Shown: positions 23,641 to 31,522, counted from the first letter of the stretch. The stretch is 64,000 bases of DNA from Streptomyces zingiberis (GCF_012034935.1 NZ_JAATEN010000001.1:434001-498000); one strand, 5' to 3'. Notes: generated by a model not told the origin, from the sequence alone. Numbers and translations are program-made.

Positions 23641-24072
23641 CTAGACGAGTTCCACGCCGTCGTGGGCGCGTACGGCCGGCGGGGCTGTCGCGTCCATCGC
23701 GTCCAGGACGCGAATCGCGTATGCCTCGTCGGACAGGTCGGAGACTTCCTCACGGGTTGCCCAGCGCAGTGCGCGGGTTTCGTCACCGGTGGTGGGCACG
23801 CCGTCGGCGGCCCGGCAGCGGAACACGAGGGAGACGATCAGGCCCGTCATGTTCTTGTAGACGCCGGTCAGGGTCGCGGGAAGCTCGATCTTGATGCCGG
23901 TCTCTTCGAGGACTTCGCGCTGGAGGGCCTCGGGGACGGTCTCCTCCGGTTCGAGGATGCCGCCCGGCGGTTCCCAGTGGCCGTTGTCGCGCCGCTTGAT
24001 CATCAGGGCCCGGCCCTGGTCGTCAATGATCACTCCGGCGACGCTCACGGAGTGCGGGCGATCAGCAGTCAC
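23641..24072 (-). CDS. NUDIX hydrolase
   Basis: 143-aa NUDIX protein, GTG at 24072 with GAGGA just before it. The full box is GGILEPEETVPEALQREVLEETGI (residues about 35-60): G-x5-E-x7-REVxEExGI, with the metal-binding Glu residues intact. In pSAM2 a NUDIX gene sits beside korSA, as here, divergent from the repressor. Substrate unknown; a role in keeping the element silent has been proposed for relatives. Confidence 0.88.
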   Translation of the reverse strand: MTADRPHSVSVAGVIIDDQGRALMIKRRDNGHWEPPGGILEPEETVPEALQREVLEETGIKIELPATLTGVYKNMTGLIVSLVFRCRAADGVPTTGDETRALRWATREEVSDLSDEAYAIRVLDAMDATAPPAVRAHDGVELV

Positions 24073-24128
24073 GTTCCTCGGCCCTTTCCGGCTGACTAGG
24101 CTCTCAACCGTAGCAACAGAACTCGGCC

Positions 24129-24144
24129 ACTCGTCTAGATACCT
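24129..24144. promoter_or_regulatory. Operator half-site before the KorSA-like gene
   Basis: ACTCGT-CTAG followed by a poorly conserved right half (ATACCT), 13 bp before the repressor's GTG. A likely autoregulatory site. Confidence 0.45.
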
Positions 24145-24156
24145 AAAGGAGTACCT

Positions 24157-24945
24157 GTGAGTCCTCTTTCCACCGGCGTCCTCGGCGCCCTCGACCCGAC
24201 CAGCGACCGCGCGGTCTTCCGCCAAATCGCTGATCAACTGCGTGAGGCCATCGACAAGGGGCGTTTCCGGGAGGGCGAGAAGCTGCCGTCGGAGGCCGAG
24301 TTGGTCGAGCACTACGGCGTCTCCCGTATGACCGTTCGCAACTCTTTCTCAATCCTCCAGGGTGAGGGCCTGGTCCACTCCGAGCACGGGCGGGGCGTCT
24401 TCGTCCGGCCGCGTCCGCCCGTCCGCCGCCTGGCCTCCGACCGGTTCGCCCGGCGTCATCGGGAGCAGGGGAAGTCCGCGTTCCTCGTGGAGGCGGACAC
24501 CGTGGGCAGCCATCCGGAGGTGGACAGCCTCCAGGTCAAGGAGGAGCGGGCGACCCCGGACGTCTCCGCCCGGCTTGGCTCGGTGCGGCGGGTGCTCGTG
24601 CGGCGCCGCCGGTATCTGCTCGACGGCCGGCCGGTGGAGTTCGCCACCTCGTATCTGCCGCTCGACATCGCGCGGGACACCCCGATCGCCCAGCCCAACC
24701 CGGGTCCCGGTGGGATCTACCGGCGGCTTGAGGAGCTGGGGCACCGCCTCGACCACTTCGAGGAGGAGATCAAGGCCCGGATGCCCTCGCCCGACGAGGT
24801 GGCCACGCTGCGGCTGGCGGCCGGAGTGCCGGTGATCCACCTCATCCGCACCGCCTACGACACCGAGGGGCGCGCGGTGGAGGTCTGCGACACCGTCATG
24901 GCAGCGGACGCGTACGTCCTCTCCTACCGTCTTCCGGCCACCTGA
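24157..24945 (+). CDS. KorSA-like GntR (HutC subfamily) repressor of the AICE
   Basis: 262-aa transcription factor. The GntR winged helix lies at residues 18-85: AVFRQIADQLREAIDKGRFREGEKLPSEAELVEHYGVSRMTVRNSFSILQGEGLVHSEHGRGVFV. A UTRA/HutC ligand domain follows (VLVRRRRYLLDGRPVEFATSYLPLDIA, IKARMPSPDEVATLRLAAGVPVIHLIRTAYD). GTG at 24157 with AAGGAG 6 nt upstream. By analogy with pSAM2 KorSA it keeps replication and transfer genes off. The shared palindromes (23586, 24129, 24996, 25071, 28280) are its likely binding sites. Confidence 0.85.
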   Translation: MSPLSTGVLGALDPTSDRAVFRQIADQLREAIDKGRFREGEKLPSEAELVEHYGVSRMTVRNSFSILQGEGLVHSEHGRGVFVRPRPPVRRLASDRFARRHREQGKSAFLVEADTVGSHPEVDSLQVKEERATPDVSARLGSVRRVLVRRRRYLLDGRPVEFATSYLPLDIARDTPIAQPNPGPGGIYRRLEELGHRLDHFEEEIKARMPSPDEVATLRLAAGVPVIHLIRTAYDTEGRAVEVCDTVMAADAYVLSYRLPAT

Positions 24946-24995
24946 CGGACGGTGCGCGAGGCCAACTCCCCGGACTCGTACACCCGGTGACGATT

Positions 24996-25011
24996 ACTCG
25001 TATAGACGAGT
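24996..25011. promoter_or_regulatory. Operator 2, KorSA-like palindrome
   Basis: ACTCGT-ATAG-ACGAGT, perfect 6-bp arms, between the repressor gene and the transfer operon. A half-site ACTCGTAC lies at 24974. Confidence 0.65.
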
Positions 25012-25070
25012 GGGCAAGTTCCATGCCAAGATGTTCCTGCCCCGGCTGGTCCGGGGTGAGTCACCGTGCA

Positions 25071-25086
25071 TCTTGTCTAGACGAGT
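25071..25086. promoter_or_regulatory. Operator 3, KorSA-like palindrome
   Basis: TCTTGT-CTAG-ACGAGT, 17 bp before the GTG of the SCO3933-like gene. Together with the site 75 bp upstream it brackets the presumed transfer-operon promoter. Confidence 0.6.
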
Positions 25087-25102
25087 AGATAGGGGAAGTT
25101 CC

Positions 25103-25456
25103 GTGCGTACCATCCGAGTGGAGACCTCCGGCGCGACGATCCTGCTGACCGAGGCCCCGGAGACCAAGGTCCGGGACCGGAACACGGGCGAGGTCGCCAA
25201 GGACGCCAGGACCGGTGAGACGCTGATGACCGTCGGCGTCGTGCACATCGAGGACGGCGAATCCTCGCTGGTCAAGGTGACGGTTCCGGAGAGCGGCATC
25301 GCGGAGGGGCTGGTCCTCGGGGCGCCGGTCTCGCTGCCGGGGCTGGTGGGCCGTCCGTGGGACAACGTCTTCAACGGCCAGCAGCGGTTCGGGATCGCCT
25401 TCCGCGCCACGGCCGTCGTCCCGGGCACGCTCCCGGCGGCGGGGGAGTCGGCCTGA
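25103..25456 (+). CDS. SCO3933-family AICE regulatory protein
   Basis: 117-aa protein: MRTIRVETSGATILLTEAPETKVRDRNTGEVAKDARTGETLMTVGVVHIEDGESSLVKVTV, GAPVSLPGLVGRPWDNVFNGQQRFGIAFRATAVVPG. The beta-rich pattern fits the family annotated as SCO3933 regulatory proteins in actinomycete elements. GTG at 25103 with AGGGGAAG upstream; the frame is open further left but that part covers the operator. Its last base is the first base of the tra start (TGATG). Confidence 0.7.
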   Translation: MRTIRVETSGATILLTEAPETKVRDRNTGEVAKDARTGETLMTVGVVHIEDGESSLVKVTVPESGIAEGLVLGAPVSLPGLVGRPWDNVFNGQQRFGIAFRATAVVPGTLPAAGESA

Positions 25457-26835
25457 TGGCGGACCTCTCGACGCTCCTGGAAGTGGGTGGCCCCCTCGCC
25501 GCACTCGGTGGCGGGGCCGCCTACGCCCGGGCCCGGCACCCGGCCGTGTACTGGTCGGCGGTCGGCCTGCCGGTGTCCACGGCGCGGCTGCTGACCTCCT
25601 ACGCCTCGGTCATGGAGGCGTGCGGGCTGACGGTCCCGCCGTCCCGGCTCCGGGTCCTGGCGGTCCGGGCCACCACTCGCCGGGAGGTCAGGCCCGTCCC
25701 GCCCCGCCGGGGTCTGCTCCGGCCGACCTCGACCGGGCTGCGGCTCCGGCTGCGGCTCGCCCCGGGTCAGGAACCGGCGGACGTGGCGGCCTCGGCGGAA
25801 CGGCTCCGCCACGCCTGGGGCGTGCACTCCGTGTACGTCACCACCGTCCGGCCCGGGGTGGTCGAACTGCGGCTCGTCGGCTTCGACGTGTTGCGGCAGG
25901 TCCGGATGCCCGGCCGGGCCGGGGGCCGTCTCCTGTCGGCGCCGGTCGCGCTGCGGGAGGACGCCACGGCCTTCGTCCGCGACTACCGCGCCGTGCCGCA
26001 TGAACTCGTCCTCGGCGCCACCCTGTCGGGGAAGTCCATGTACCTGCGGCACTTGGTCACCGGGCTCGCCCGGCAACCGGTCGCGCTGGTGGGGATCGAC
26101 TGCAAGCGGGGCGTGGAGCTGGCCCCCTTCGCGCCCCGGCTCTCGGCCCTGGCCACCGACCCCGGGCAGGCGGCCGAGCTGCTGCCCGCCCTCATACGGC
26201 TGATGGAGGAGCGATACGACCTGATCAAGAAGCGGCAGGGCCTCGCCCCGGACACCCCGGCGGAGGACATCACCTCGGACGTGTGGGGGCTGCCGGAGGA
26301 CGAACGGCCGGTGCCGGTCGTGCTGTTCGTGGACGAGGTGGCCGAGCTGTTCCTCGTCGCCACGCGGAAGGACGAGGAGCGGCGGGACGAGATGGTCACG
26401 CAGTTGATCCGCCTCGCCCAGCTCGGCCGCGCCGCCGGGATCCACCTGGAGGTGTGCGGGCAGCGCTTCGGCGCCGAGCTGGGCAAGGGCGCGACCATGC
26501 TCCGCGCTCAGCTCTCCGGCCGCGTCTGCCACCGGGTGAACGACGAGGCGTCGGCCAAGATGGCGCTCGGGGACATCGCCCCGGAAGCGGTCTCGGCGGC
26601 CTGCGCCATCGCGCCGGAGCGGCCCGGGCTGGCCGTGGCCGGGGACACCTCCGGCGGCTGGTCCCGCATCCGCACCCCGTATCTCTCGCTCGGTGATGCC
26701 GCCCGGATCTGCCGGGAGTCGGCCGACCTGGCGCCCCACCTGCCCGGGCTCGAACGCTTCCGGCCCGCCGTCCCCGTCCCGTCGGCTCCCTGGGCGTCGG
26801 CCCCGGCCGTCAAGCCCCGGCCGGCGACCGGCTGA
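25456..26835 (+). CDS. TraB/TraSA-type FtsK-like DNA translocase
   Basis: 459-aa conjugation ATPase of the FtsK/SpoIIIE group, the only protein needed to move double-stranded element DNA between hyphae. The N-terminus (residues 1-90) is weakly hydrophobic (VGGPLAALGGGAAYARARHPAVYWSAVGLPVSTARLL) and may attach to the membrane. Walker A GATLSGKS is at 187-194; Walker B VVLFVDE at 288-294; LIRLAQLGRAAGIHLEVCGQRFG is the typical downstream helix and sensor. It starts 1 nt into the previous stop, so it is translationally coupled. Confidence 0.9.
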   Translation: MADLSTLLEVGGPLAALGGGAAYARARHPAVYWSAVGLPVSTARLLTSYASVMEACGLTVPPSRLRVLAVRATTRREVRPVPPRRGLLRPTSTGLRLRLRLAPGQEPADVAASAERLRHAWGVHSVYVTTVRPGVVELRLVGFDVLRQVRMPGRAGGRLLSAPVALREDATAFVRDYRAVPHELVLGATLSGKSMYLRHLVTGLARQPVALVGIDCKRGVELAPFAPRLSALATDPGQAAELLPALIRLMEERYDLIKKRQGLAPDTPAEDITSDVWGLPEDERPVPVVLFVDEVAELFLVATRKDEERRDEMVTQLIRLAQLGRAAGIHLEVCGQRFGAELGKGATMLRAQLSGRVCHRVNDEASAKMALGDIAPEAVSAACAIAPERPGLAVAGDTSGGWSRIRTPYLSLGDAARICRESADLAPHLPGLERFRPAVPVPSAPWASAPAVKPRPATG

Positions 26836-26927
26836 CCGGCCCTTCCCCTCCTCGGTCGGCGCGACCGCCTCGCGCCAAGTCCCTACCCCTGCCATGCCGG
26901 AAACCGGATGAGAGGACGTGAACGCAG

Positions 26928-27137
26928 ATGTCCGAACGACCCACCGCGCGGGAGATCGCCGCCTTCCTGACCGACCTGCGGGCCAGCCGCCGCACCGACA
27001 ACACCGAGTCGGCCGAGCTGCTGGCCCGGAAGGCGGATCTCCTGGAGCGGATCGCAGCCAGCATGCCCGGCGACATCGAGGCGGCCGAGGTCGCCCGCAT
27101 CGCCCGGGCCGCCGCCGACAAGGCCGCGGGGAGCTGA
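26928..27137 (+). CDS. Small conserved AICE protein
   Basis: 69-aa helical, charged protein (TAREIAAFLTDLRASRRTDNTESAELLARKADLLERIAASMPGDIEAAEVARIARAA). ATG at 26928 with GAGAGGA upstream. It is found between tra and spd genes in related elements; function unknown. Confidence 0.65.
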   Translation: MSERPTAREIAAFLTDLRASRRTDNTESAELLARKADLLERIAASMPGDIEAAEVARIARAAADKAAGS

Positions 27138-27138
27138 C

Positions 27139-27855
27139 GTGATGCACCGCTCCCTCGCCCGTGTTGACGCCGTACTCGTCCAAGCCGTCATCGCCGCCGC
27201 GTTGTCCTTCGCGCACCTGCACGACCTCGCGGCGGCGGCCGGACAGGACGGGTGGAAGGCGTGGGCCTACCCGGTCTCCGTGGATCTGCTGCTCGTGGCC
27301 GCCTGGCGGCGGCTGCGGTCCGGGCGGGACCGGGCGGCCGGGTGGTGCTGGTTCGTCATCGCGCTCGCCGCCTCCCTCGGAGCGAACGTCGCCACGGCCG
27401 GGCTCCTCGACCTGGACGACGTCCCGGACTGGCTCCGCATCCTCGTCGCCGGATGGCCGGCCGTGGCCTTCCTCGGCGGAACGCTGCTGGCGCACTCGGG
27501 GCCTGCGGAGGAAGCGGCACCCGAACCGGCGGACGTGGTGGAGGCGGAGCGGGAGGACGTTGCCGAGCAGGTGACCGCCCCGCCGCCCCCGGCACCGGAC
27601 GCGGCTCCGGCAGCCCCGCCCGAGCAGGAGCAGGAGCCCGACCCCGCGCCCGTGGCGGACCCCGTTCCGGAGCCGGAGCGCGCTCCGGACCCCGTACCGC
27701 CCGCCGTCCCCGTCCCCGCCGCCCTCGTCGAGCACGCCCGCAAGCTCGCCGCCGACCACCGCACCCGCACCGGAACCCCCATCGACGCCCCGACCCTCCG
27801 CGCCCGCCTCGGCGTCCCCGCGCCGATGGCCGAAGCCCTCACAGCCCGTCTCTGA
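27139..27855 (+). CDS. DUF2637 membrane protein, SpdB-like
   Basis: 238-aa protein with about four membrane helices in the first 115 residues (VDAVLVQAVIAAALSFAHLHDLA, WAYPVSVDLLLVAAW, WFVIALAASLGANVATAGLL, WLRILVAGWPAVAFLGGTLLA), the DUF2637 region. An acidic Pro-rich linker leads to a small C-terminal helical domain (ALVEHARKLAADHRTRTGTPIDAPTLRARLGVP). Start GTG at 27139 or ATG at 27142. Plasmid Spd proteins help element spread along septated mycelium, and this is the best candidate here. Confidence 0.75.
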   Translation: MMHRSLARVDAVLVQAVIAAALSFAHLHDLAAAAGQDGWKAWAYPVSVDLLLVAAWRRLRSGRDRAAGWCWFVIALAASLGANVATAGLLDLDDVPDWLRILVAGWPAVAFLGGTLLAHSGPAEEAAPEPADVVEAEREDVAEQVTAPPPPAPDAAPAAPPEQEQEPDPAPVADPVPEPERAPDPVPPAVPVPAALVEHARKLAADHRTRTGTPIDAPTLRARLGVPAPMAEALTARL

Positions 27856-27878
27856 CCACCCACGAGAGGAGAACCACC

Positions 27879-28070
27879 ATGCCCGCCAACCGCCGTTTCC
27901 GCTCCGTCACCCGCGTCGGCCCCGTCCAGGTCGGCACCGCCTACGACGGCCGGGGCCGCGAGAAGCACACCGCCGCGTGCACCGCGCCGCGCTGCGGCTT
28001 CTCCGCCGACTACGACAGCCGCGCCGCCGCAGAGCTGGCGGCCCGTACCCACCGCTGCCCCGTCCGCTGA
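27879..28070 (+). CDS. Mobile element transfer protein
   Basis: 63-aa protein matching the small mobile-element-transfer family: NRRFRSVTRVGPVQVGTAYDGRGREKHTAACTAPRCGFSADYDSRAAAELAARTHRC. C-x4-C and H-x-C could bind zinc. ATG at 27879 after GAGAGGAG. Confidence 0.7.
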   Translation: MPANRRFRSVTRVGPVQVGTAYDGRGREKHTAACTAPRCGFSADYDSRAAAELAARTHRCPVR

Positions 28071-28094
28071 CCGCCGAAAGGGACCCGAACCCCC

Positions 28095-28289
28095 GTGACT
28101 GTCTCCCTGCCCCTCGTCCTGGTGCTCGGCCTCATCGCCTGGGGCGCGATCCGCTTCCTCGGCGTCCGGCTCTGGCTCGTCGTGTTGATCGCGCTGTTCG
28201 GCTTCTGGCTCTCGGACACCTTCCTGGCGCCCGCCATCGAGTCCGGCACGCGCTCCGGCGTGGACGTCATCAACGGCACACATGACTAG
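28095..28289 (+). CDS. Small membrane protein of the Spd cluster
   Basis: 64-aa protein with two helices (LPLVLVLGLIAWGAIRFLG and LWLVVLIALFGFWLSDTFLA), GTG at 28095 with AAAGGGA upstream. It sits in the spd gene group and probably takes part in intramycelial spread. Confidence 0.65.
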   Translation: MTVSLPLVLVLGLIAWGAIRFLGVRLWLVVLIALFGFWLSDTFLAPAIESGTRSGVDVINGTHD

Positions 28290-28295
28290 ACGAGT
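28280..28295. promoter_or_regulatory. Operator 4 half-site before spd/rep
   Basis: ACATGA-CTAG-ACGAGT: the right half is perfect and the left is degenerate, 20 bp before the ATG at 28315. It extends the presumed regulon to spread and replication genes. Confidence 0.45.
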
Positions 28296-28314
28296 AGATG
28301 TGAAAGGACTTCCG

Positions 28315-28563
28315 ATGTTCCTGCCCCAGTACCCGGACAACCCCACTCCGCCGCCCGCCCACCGGCATGTACCGGCCGACCCGGCGCCCCTCGCGCGCCC
28401 GGCCGCCCCGGCGGTCTCCGTCACCACCGGCGCCGTCGTCGCGCTGATCACGGGCGGTGTGGTGCTGACGGCCCTGCTCGCCGCCGTCGCTGTCACGGCC
28501 GTGTCGGTGGCCGTCGCGGCCGTCGTCCTGCGCTCCCTGCTCCGCGACCACCACCGCCGCTGA
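28315..28563 (+). CDS. SpdC-like membrane protein
   Basis: 82-aa protein with a Pro-rich start (MFLPQYPDNPTPPPAHRH) and two adjacent hydrophobic helices (TTGAVVALITGGVVLTALLAAVAVTAVSVAVAAVVLRSLL). ATG at 28315 after AAAGGA. The same MFLP start occurs out of context at 25031 upstream of the SCO3933-like gene, which suggests the leader was duplicated inside the element. Confidence 0.65.
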   Translation: MFLPQYPDNPTPPPAHRHVPADPAPLARPAAPAVSVTTGAVVALITGGVVLTALLAAVAVTAVSVAVAAVVLRSLLRDHHRR

Positions 28564-28655
28564 CGCGGCCGACTCCCGGGGCGGCCCTGATACCGCCAAG
28601 CATCCGCCGCCCCGGGAGCACTGCCCCTCCTGACCGACGCCAGAAGGAGAGACCC

Positions 28656-30050
28656 ATCATCCCCCGCACCACCCCGCCGCCGCTGGCCGAACTCGGCACC
28701 CTGGCGGCATACGGCACGCTGCCCGGTCTGCTGCGGCAGCTCTCGGGCCTCGGCGGCTGCACCCGGCCCATACGCCTCGACGGCCACCGCACCGAACACG
28801 AACTCGACACCCGCACCGGCGAGATCGGCGCCGTCCTGCGCCGCCTGGACTCCGCCGACCTGCCCGCCGGCCAGCTCCTCGTCCGCTGCAACAACCGCCG
28901 CGTGACGCGCTGCCCGTCCTGCGCGGAGGTCTACCGGCGCGACACCTTCCAACTGATCACCTCCGGCCTGCGCGGCGGCAAGGGCGTACCCGAGCGCGTG
29001 GCCGCGCACCCGCGCGTCTTCGCCACCTTCACCGCGCCCGGCTTCGGCCCCGTCCACAACCGCCCCACCGGCCCGGCCGGTTCCGTCCGCCGCTGCCGCT
29101 GCGGCGCGCTCCACGGCCAGGACGACGCGGTACTCGGCACCCCGCTGGACCCGGCGGCCTACGACTACGAGGCGGCCGTGCTGTGGAACGCGCACGCCGG
29201 GGCGCTGTGGCGGCGCTTCTCCATCTACCTGCGCCGGGAGGTCGCCAAGCGCGCGGGCCTGACACAGCGCACGCTGAAGGATCACGCGCGGGTGTCCTTC
29301 GCCAAGGTGGCCGAGTACCAGAAGCGCGGCGCCGTCCACTTCCATGCCGTGATCCGCCTCGACGGCCCCGGCGGCGGTGACACCCCGCCCCCGTCCTGGG
29401 CCACGGCCGAGCTGCTGACCGACGCCATCCGGGCCGCCGCCACTGCCGTCCGCGTGGACGGCCCCACCCTCGACGGCCGCCCGCACGTCTTCACCTTCGG
29501 CCGCCAGCTCGACGTCCGCACGATCCGCGGCGCCGACTTCGACGGCGGCCGGGAGCTGACCGAACGCGCGGTCGCCGCGTACATCGCCAAGTACGCCACC
29601 AAGGGCGCCGAGACTGCGACCGGGGCTCTGGACCGGCCGTTGAAGTTCGTCGCCGAGCTGGCCGGCCTCGACATCGGCGACCACGCCCGCCGCCTGATCC
29701 GCACCGCCTGGCGCCTGGGCGCCCGCAGGAAACTCGCCCATCTGCGGCTCCAGGCATGGGCCCACATGCTCGGCTTCCGGGGCCACTTCTCCACCAAGTC
29801 CCGCGCCTACTCCACCACCCTCGGCGCCCTCCGTGACGCCCGTGCCGCCTGGCGCCGCGCCCAAGCCGCAGCAGCAGCGGCCGACATGGCAGCAGGCGCC
29901 GCCGGGGCCGAGATCGAGCCGGAGACGACGTACGTCCTCGCGCACTGGGTCTTCGCCGGAACCGGCCTCTCCCGCGCCGAGGAATGGCTCTCCGCCTCCC
30001 TCGCCCCCGCGCCCGCCCCCGGTTCGGAAGGAGCACCGACCCATGACTGA
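28656..30050 (+). CDS. RepSA-like rolling-circle replication initiator, possible ATC start
   Basis: 464-aa initiator of pSAM2-type elements. Conserved protein sequence starts well before the first ordinary start codon (GTG 28902): LAELGTLAAYGTLPGLLRQLSGLGGCTRPIRLDGHRTEHELDTRTGEIG lies in frame. No ATG, GTG or TTG exists in frame between 28563 and 28902. ATC at 28656, 5 nt after AAGGAGA (28644-28650), is the best start. Motifs: zinc-like CNNRRVTRCPSC, HFHAV with His228 and His230 (metal site), YIAKYATKGAE. It nicks the double-strand origin, often located in or near rep. Followed with overlap by xis. Confidence 0.82.
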   Translation: MIPRTTPPPLAELGTLAAYGTLPGLLRQLSGLGGCTRPIRLDGHRTEHELDTRTGEIGAVLRRLDSADLPAGQLLVRCNNRRVTRCPSCAEVYRRDTFQLITSGLRGGKGVPERVAAHPRVFATFTAPGFGPVHNRPTGPAGSVRRCRCGALHGQDDAVLGTPLDPAAYDYEAAVLWNAHAGALWRRFSIYLRREVAKRAGLTQRTLKDHARVSFAKVAEYQKRGAVHFHAVIRLDGPGGGDTPPPSWATAELLTDAIRAAATAVRVDGPTLDGRPHVFTFGRQLDVRTIRGADFDGGRELTERAVAAYIAKYATKGAETATGALDRPLKFVAELAGLDIGDHARRLIRTAWRLGARRKLAHLRLQAWAHMLGFRGHFSTKSRAYSTTLGALRDARAAWRRAQAAAAAADMAAGAAGAEIEPETTYVLAHWVFAGTGLSRAEEWLSASLAPAPAPGSEGAPTHD

Positions 30051-30255
30051 CCGCCTGCTGTCCGTGGCCGAGGTTGCCGAGTGGCTGGGCACCACCGAGC
30101 GCTTCCCCCGCCGCCTGGTGGCCGAACGGCGCGTGACCTTCGTCAAGGTCGGCCGTCACGTCCGGATACCCGAGTCGGCGTTGGCCGACTTCATCGACGC
30201 CAACACGGTCCGGCCGATGCAGCGCCGCCGTCCTCGCTACGGGAGGGCTGCCTGA
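30043..30255 (+). CDS. xis: Excisionase (Xis)
   Basis: 70-aa MerR-like helix-turn-helix of the excisionase family: LLSVAEVAEWLGTTERFPRRLVAERRVTFVKVGRHVRIPESALADFI. ATG at 30043 with AAGGAG upstream, overlapping rep by 8 nt. It directs integrase toward excision. Confidence 0.88.
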   Translation: MTDRLLSVAEVAEWLGTTERFPRRLVAERRVTFVKVGRHVRIPESALADFIDANTVRPMQRRRPRYGRAA

Positions 30256-31448
30256 TGGGCAACAGCAAGGGGAGCCGCCGCCGCTTCGGGTCCGTCCGCC
30301 AGTACCGTTCCGGCCGGTGGACCGCCGGTTACCGGGCCCTCGACGGCCAGGAGTTCCGCTCTCCCGAGACGTTCGCGACCAAGCGGGACGCCGAGATCTG
30401 GCTCTCGCAGATTGAGGCCGACCTGAGCCGCGGGGACTGGCAGGACCCGGACGCGGGCGCGGTGAACTTCAAGGAATACGCGCTGCAATGGGTCGTTGAG
30501 CGCGGGCTGTCGGCCACCACGGAGGAGCTGTACCGGCGGCTTCTCCGGCTCCACATCCTGCCGGCCTTCGAGGGCCGGGACCTGGACGAGATCACCCCGC
30601 CCCGGGTCCGGAGCTGGCGGACGGAACGGCTGGCCACGACCGGTGCCGCAACGACCGTGGCCAAGGCATACCGGCTGCTCAAGGCCATCATGGAAACAGC
30701 GGTTGACGACGAACTCATCCGCCGGAACCCGTGCCGTATCAAGGGCGCGGGCAAGGAGTCGGCGGCCGAGCGGCGGATCGCCACCGTCGGCCAGGTGGAC
30801 GCGCTCGCCAACGCCGTCGGACCGCGCTGGCGGCTGATGGTCTACCTCGGCGCCTACGGCCCGATGCGCCCGGAGGAACAGGCCGAGCTGCGGCGGAAGG
30901 ATGCCGACCTGGACGCCCTGACCGTGACCGTTCGCATGGCGGCGCCCGAGCTGACCACCGGACGGCGGGCGGTGGGCGACACCAAGTCGGCGGCGGGCAG
31001 GCGCATCGTCGTGCTCCCGGCCTTCCTCCGCACCGAGCTGCGGCGCCATCTGGACTGGTACGCGGAGAAGGGCCCGGACGGGCTGCTGTTCGTGGGAGAG
31101 AAGGGCAAGCCGTTCCGGCGCTCGACGTTCGGCCGGAAGTGGCGCCGGGCGCGGGCCGCTGTCGGGCTGCCGGAGGGCTTCCGCTTCTATGACCTCCGGC
31201 ACACCGGGCACACCCTCGCCACCCGCTCGGGGGCGACGCTCAAGGACACGATGGTCCGGGCCGGCCAGTCCTCGGAGCGGGCCGCGCTGATCTACCAGCA
31301 CTCGGACCTCGGGCGACAGCAGGAGGTCGCCACGGGGCTGGACGAGCTGGTGCGCACCGAGCGCCGGAAGTCCGCCGGGAAGGCCGACGCGGGGCCTTCT
31401 GGTGCGGATCTGGTGCAAGACGCCTGGCGTGGTCTGGACCACAGATAA
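30255..31448 (+). CDS. int: Tyrosine site-specific integrase
   Basis: 397-aa integrase. An arm-binding domain is at residues 8-60 (FGSVRQYRSGRWTAGYRALDGQEFRSPETFATKRDAEIWLSQIE), a SAM-like core-binding domain at 75-165, and a catalytic domain from about 180. Catalytic residues: Arg205 (GPMRPEE), Arg315-His316 (YDLRHTG), nucleophile Tyr347 (LIYQHSD). ATG at 30255 shares a base with the xis stop. It ends 13 bp before attR, the standard AICE arrangement. Confidence 0.93.
   Translation: MGNSKGSRRRFGSVRQYRSGRWTAGYRALDGQEFRSPETFATKRDAEIWLSQIEADLSRGDWQDPDAGAVNFKEYALQWVVERGLSATTEELYRRLLRLHILPAFEGRDLDEITPPRVRSWRTERLATTGAATTVAKAYRLLKAIMETAVDDELIRRNPCRIKGAGKESAAERRIATVGQVDALANAVGPRWRLMVYLGAYGPMRPEEQAELRRKDADLDALTVTVRMAAPELTTGRRAVGDTKSAAGRRIVVLPAFLRTELRRHLDWYAEKGPDGLLFVGEKGKPFRRSTFGRKWRRARAAVGLPEGFRFYDLRHTGHTLATRSGATLKDTMVRAGQSSERAALIYQHSDLGRQQEVATGLDELVRTERRKSAGKADAGPSGADLVQDAWRGLDHR
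31399..31420. repeat. Arm-type direct repeats at the right end of the AICE
   Basis: TCTGGTGCGGA and TCTGGTGCAAG in tandem (11-bp period) inside the end of int, mirroring 19569-19592 at the other end. Confidence 0.6.
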
Positions 31449-31522
31449 GGCCCAGGTCGCTGACCTGGGCCTTTGTCGTGGAGCGGGTGACGAGAATCGA
31501 ACTCGCGCTCTGAGCTTGGGAA
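31432..31522 (-). repeat. attR of the AICE
   Basis: Copy of 19361-19451; the identical core is 31461-31522 (62 bp). It ends at the 5' edge of the anticodon loop of the intact tRNA-Gly, and includes a hairpin (GGCCCAGGTC/GACCTGGGCC) that terminates both int and the tRNA. Confidence 0.9.

Larger units (their letters stand above)
19452..31522. mobile_element. Integrated AICE (pSAM2-like) in tRNA-Gly(CCC)
   Basis: 12.07-kb actinomycete integrative and conjugative element. Order: left end with arm sites, three A/T-rich cargo genes, giant palindrome, leftward regulatory cluster (ATPase, two small genes, NUDIX), KorSA-like repressor, SCO3933-like protein, TraB-type translocase, Spd-type genes, RepSA-like initiator, Xis, Int, attR. 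All modules for excision, rolling-circle replication and double-stranded DNA transfer are visible and none is obviously broken, apart from an odd start codon in rep. Mobility is an inference from this completeness. Confidence 0.88.

Noticed and set aside
25010..25102. Upstream extension of the SCO3933-like gene (GTG 25010 or ATG 25031)
   Set aside because: It would translate through the operator at 25071. The GTG at 25103 has a good ribosome site. The MFLP-coding similarity with 28315 is better explained by leader duplication.
24994..27759. 921-codon open frame on the minus strand across the transfer genes
   Set aside because: Opposite-strand shadow of the SCO3933-like, tra and spd genes. 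Its translation has low-complexity Gly/Arg/His runs and no family signature, while the plus-strand genes have full motifs.
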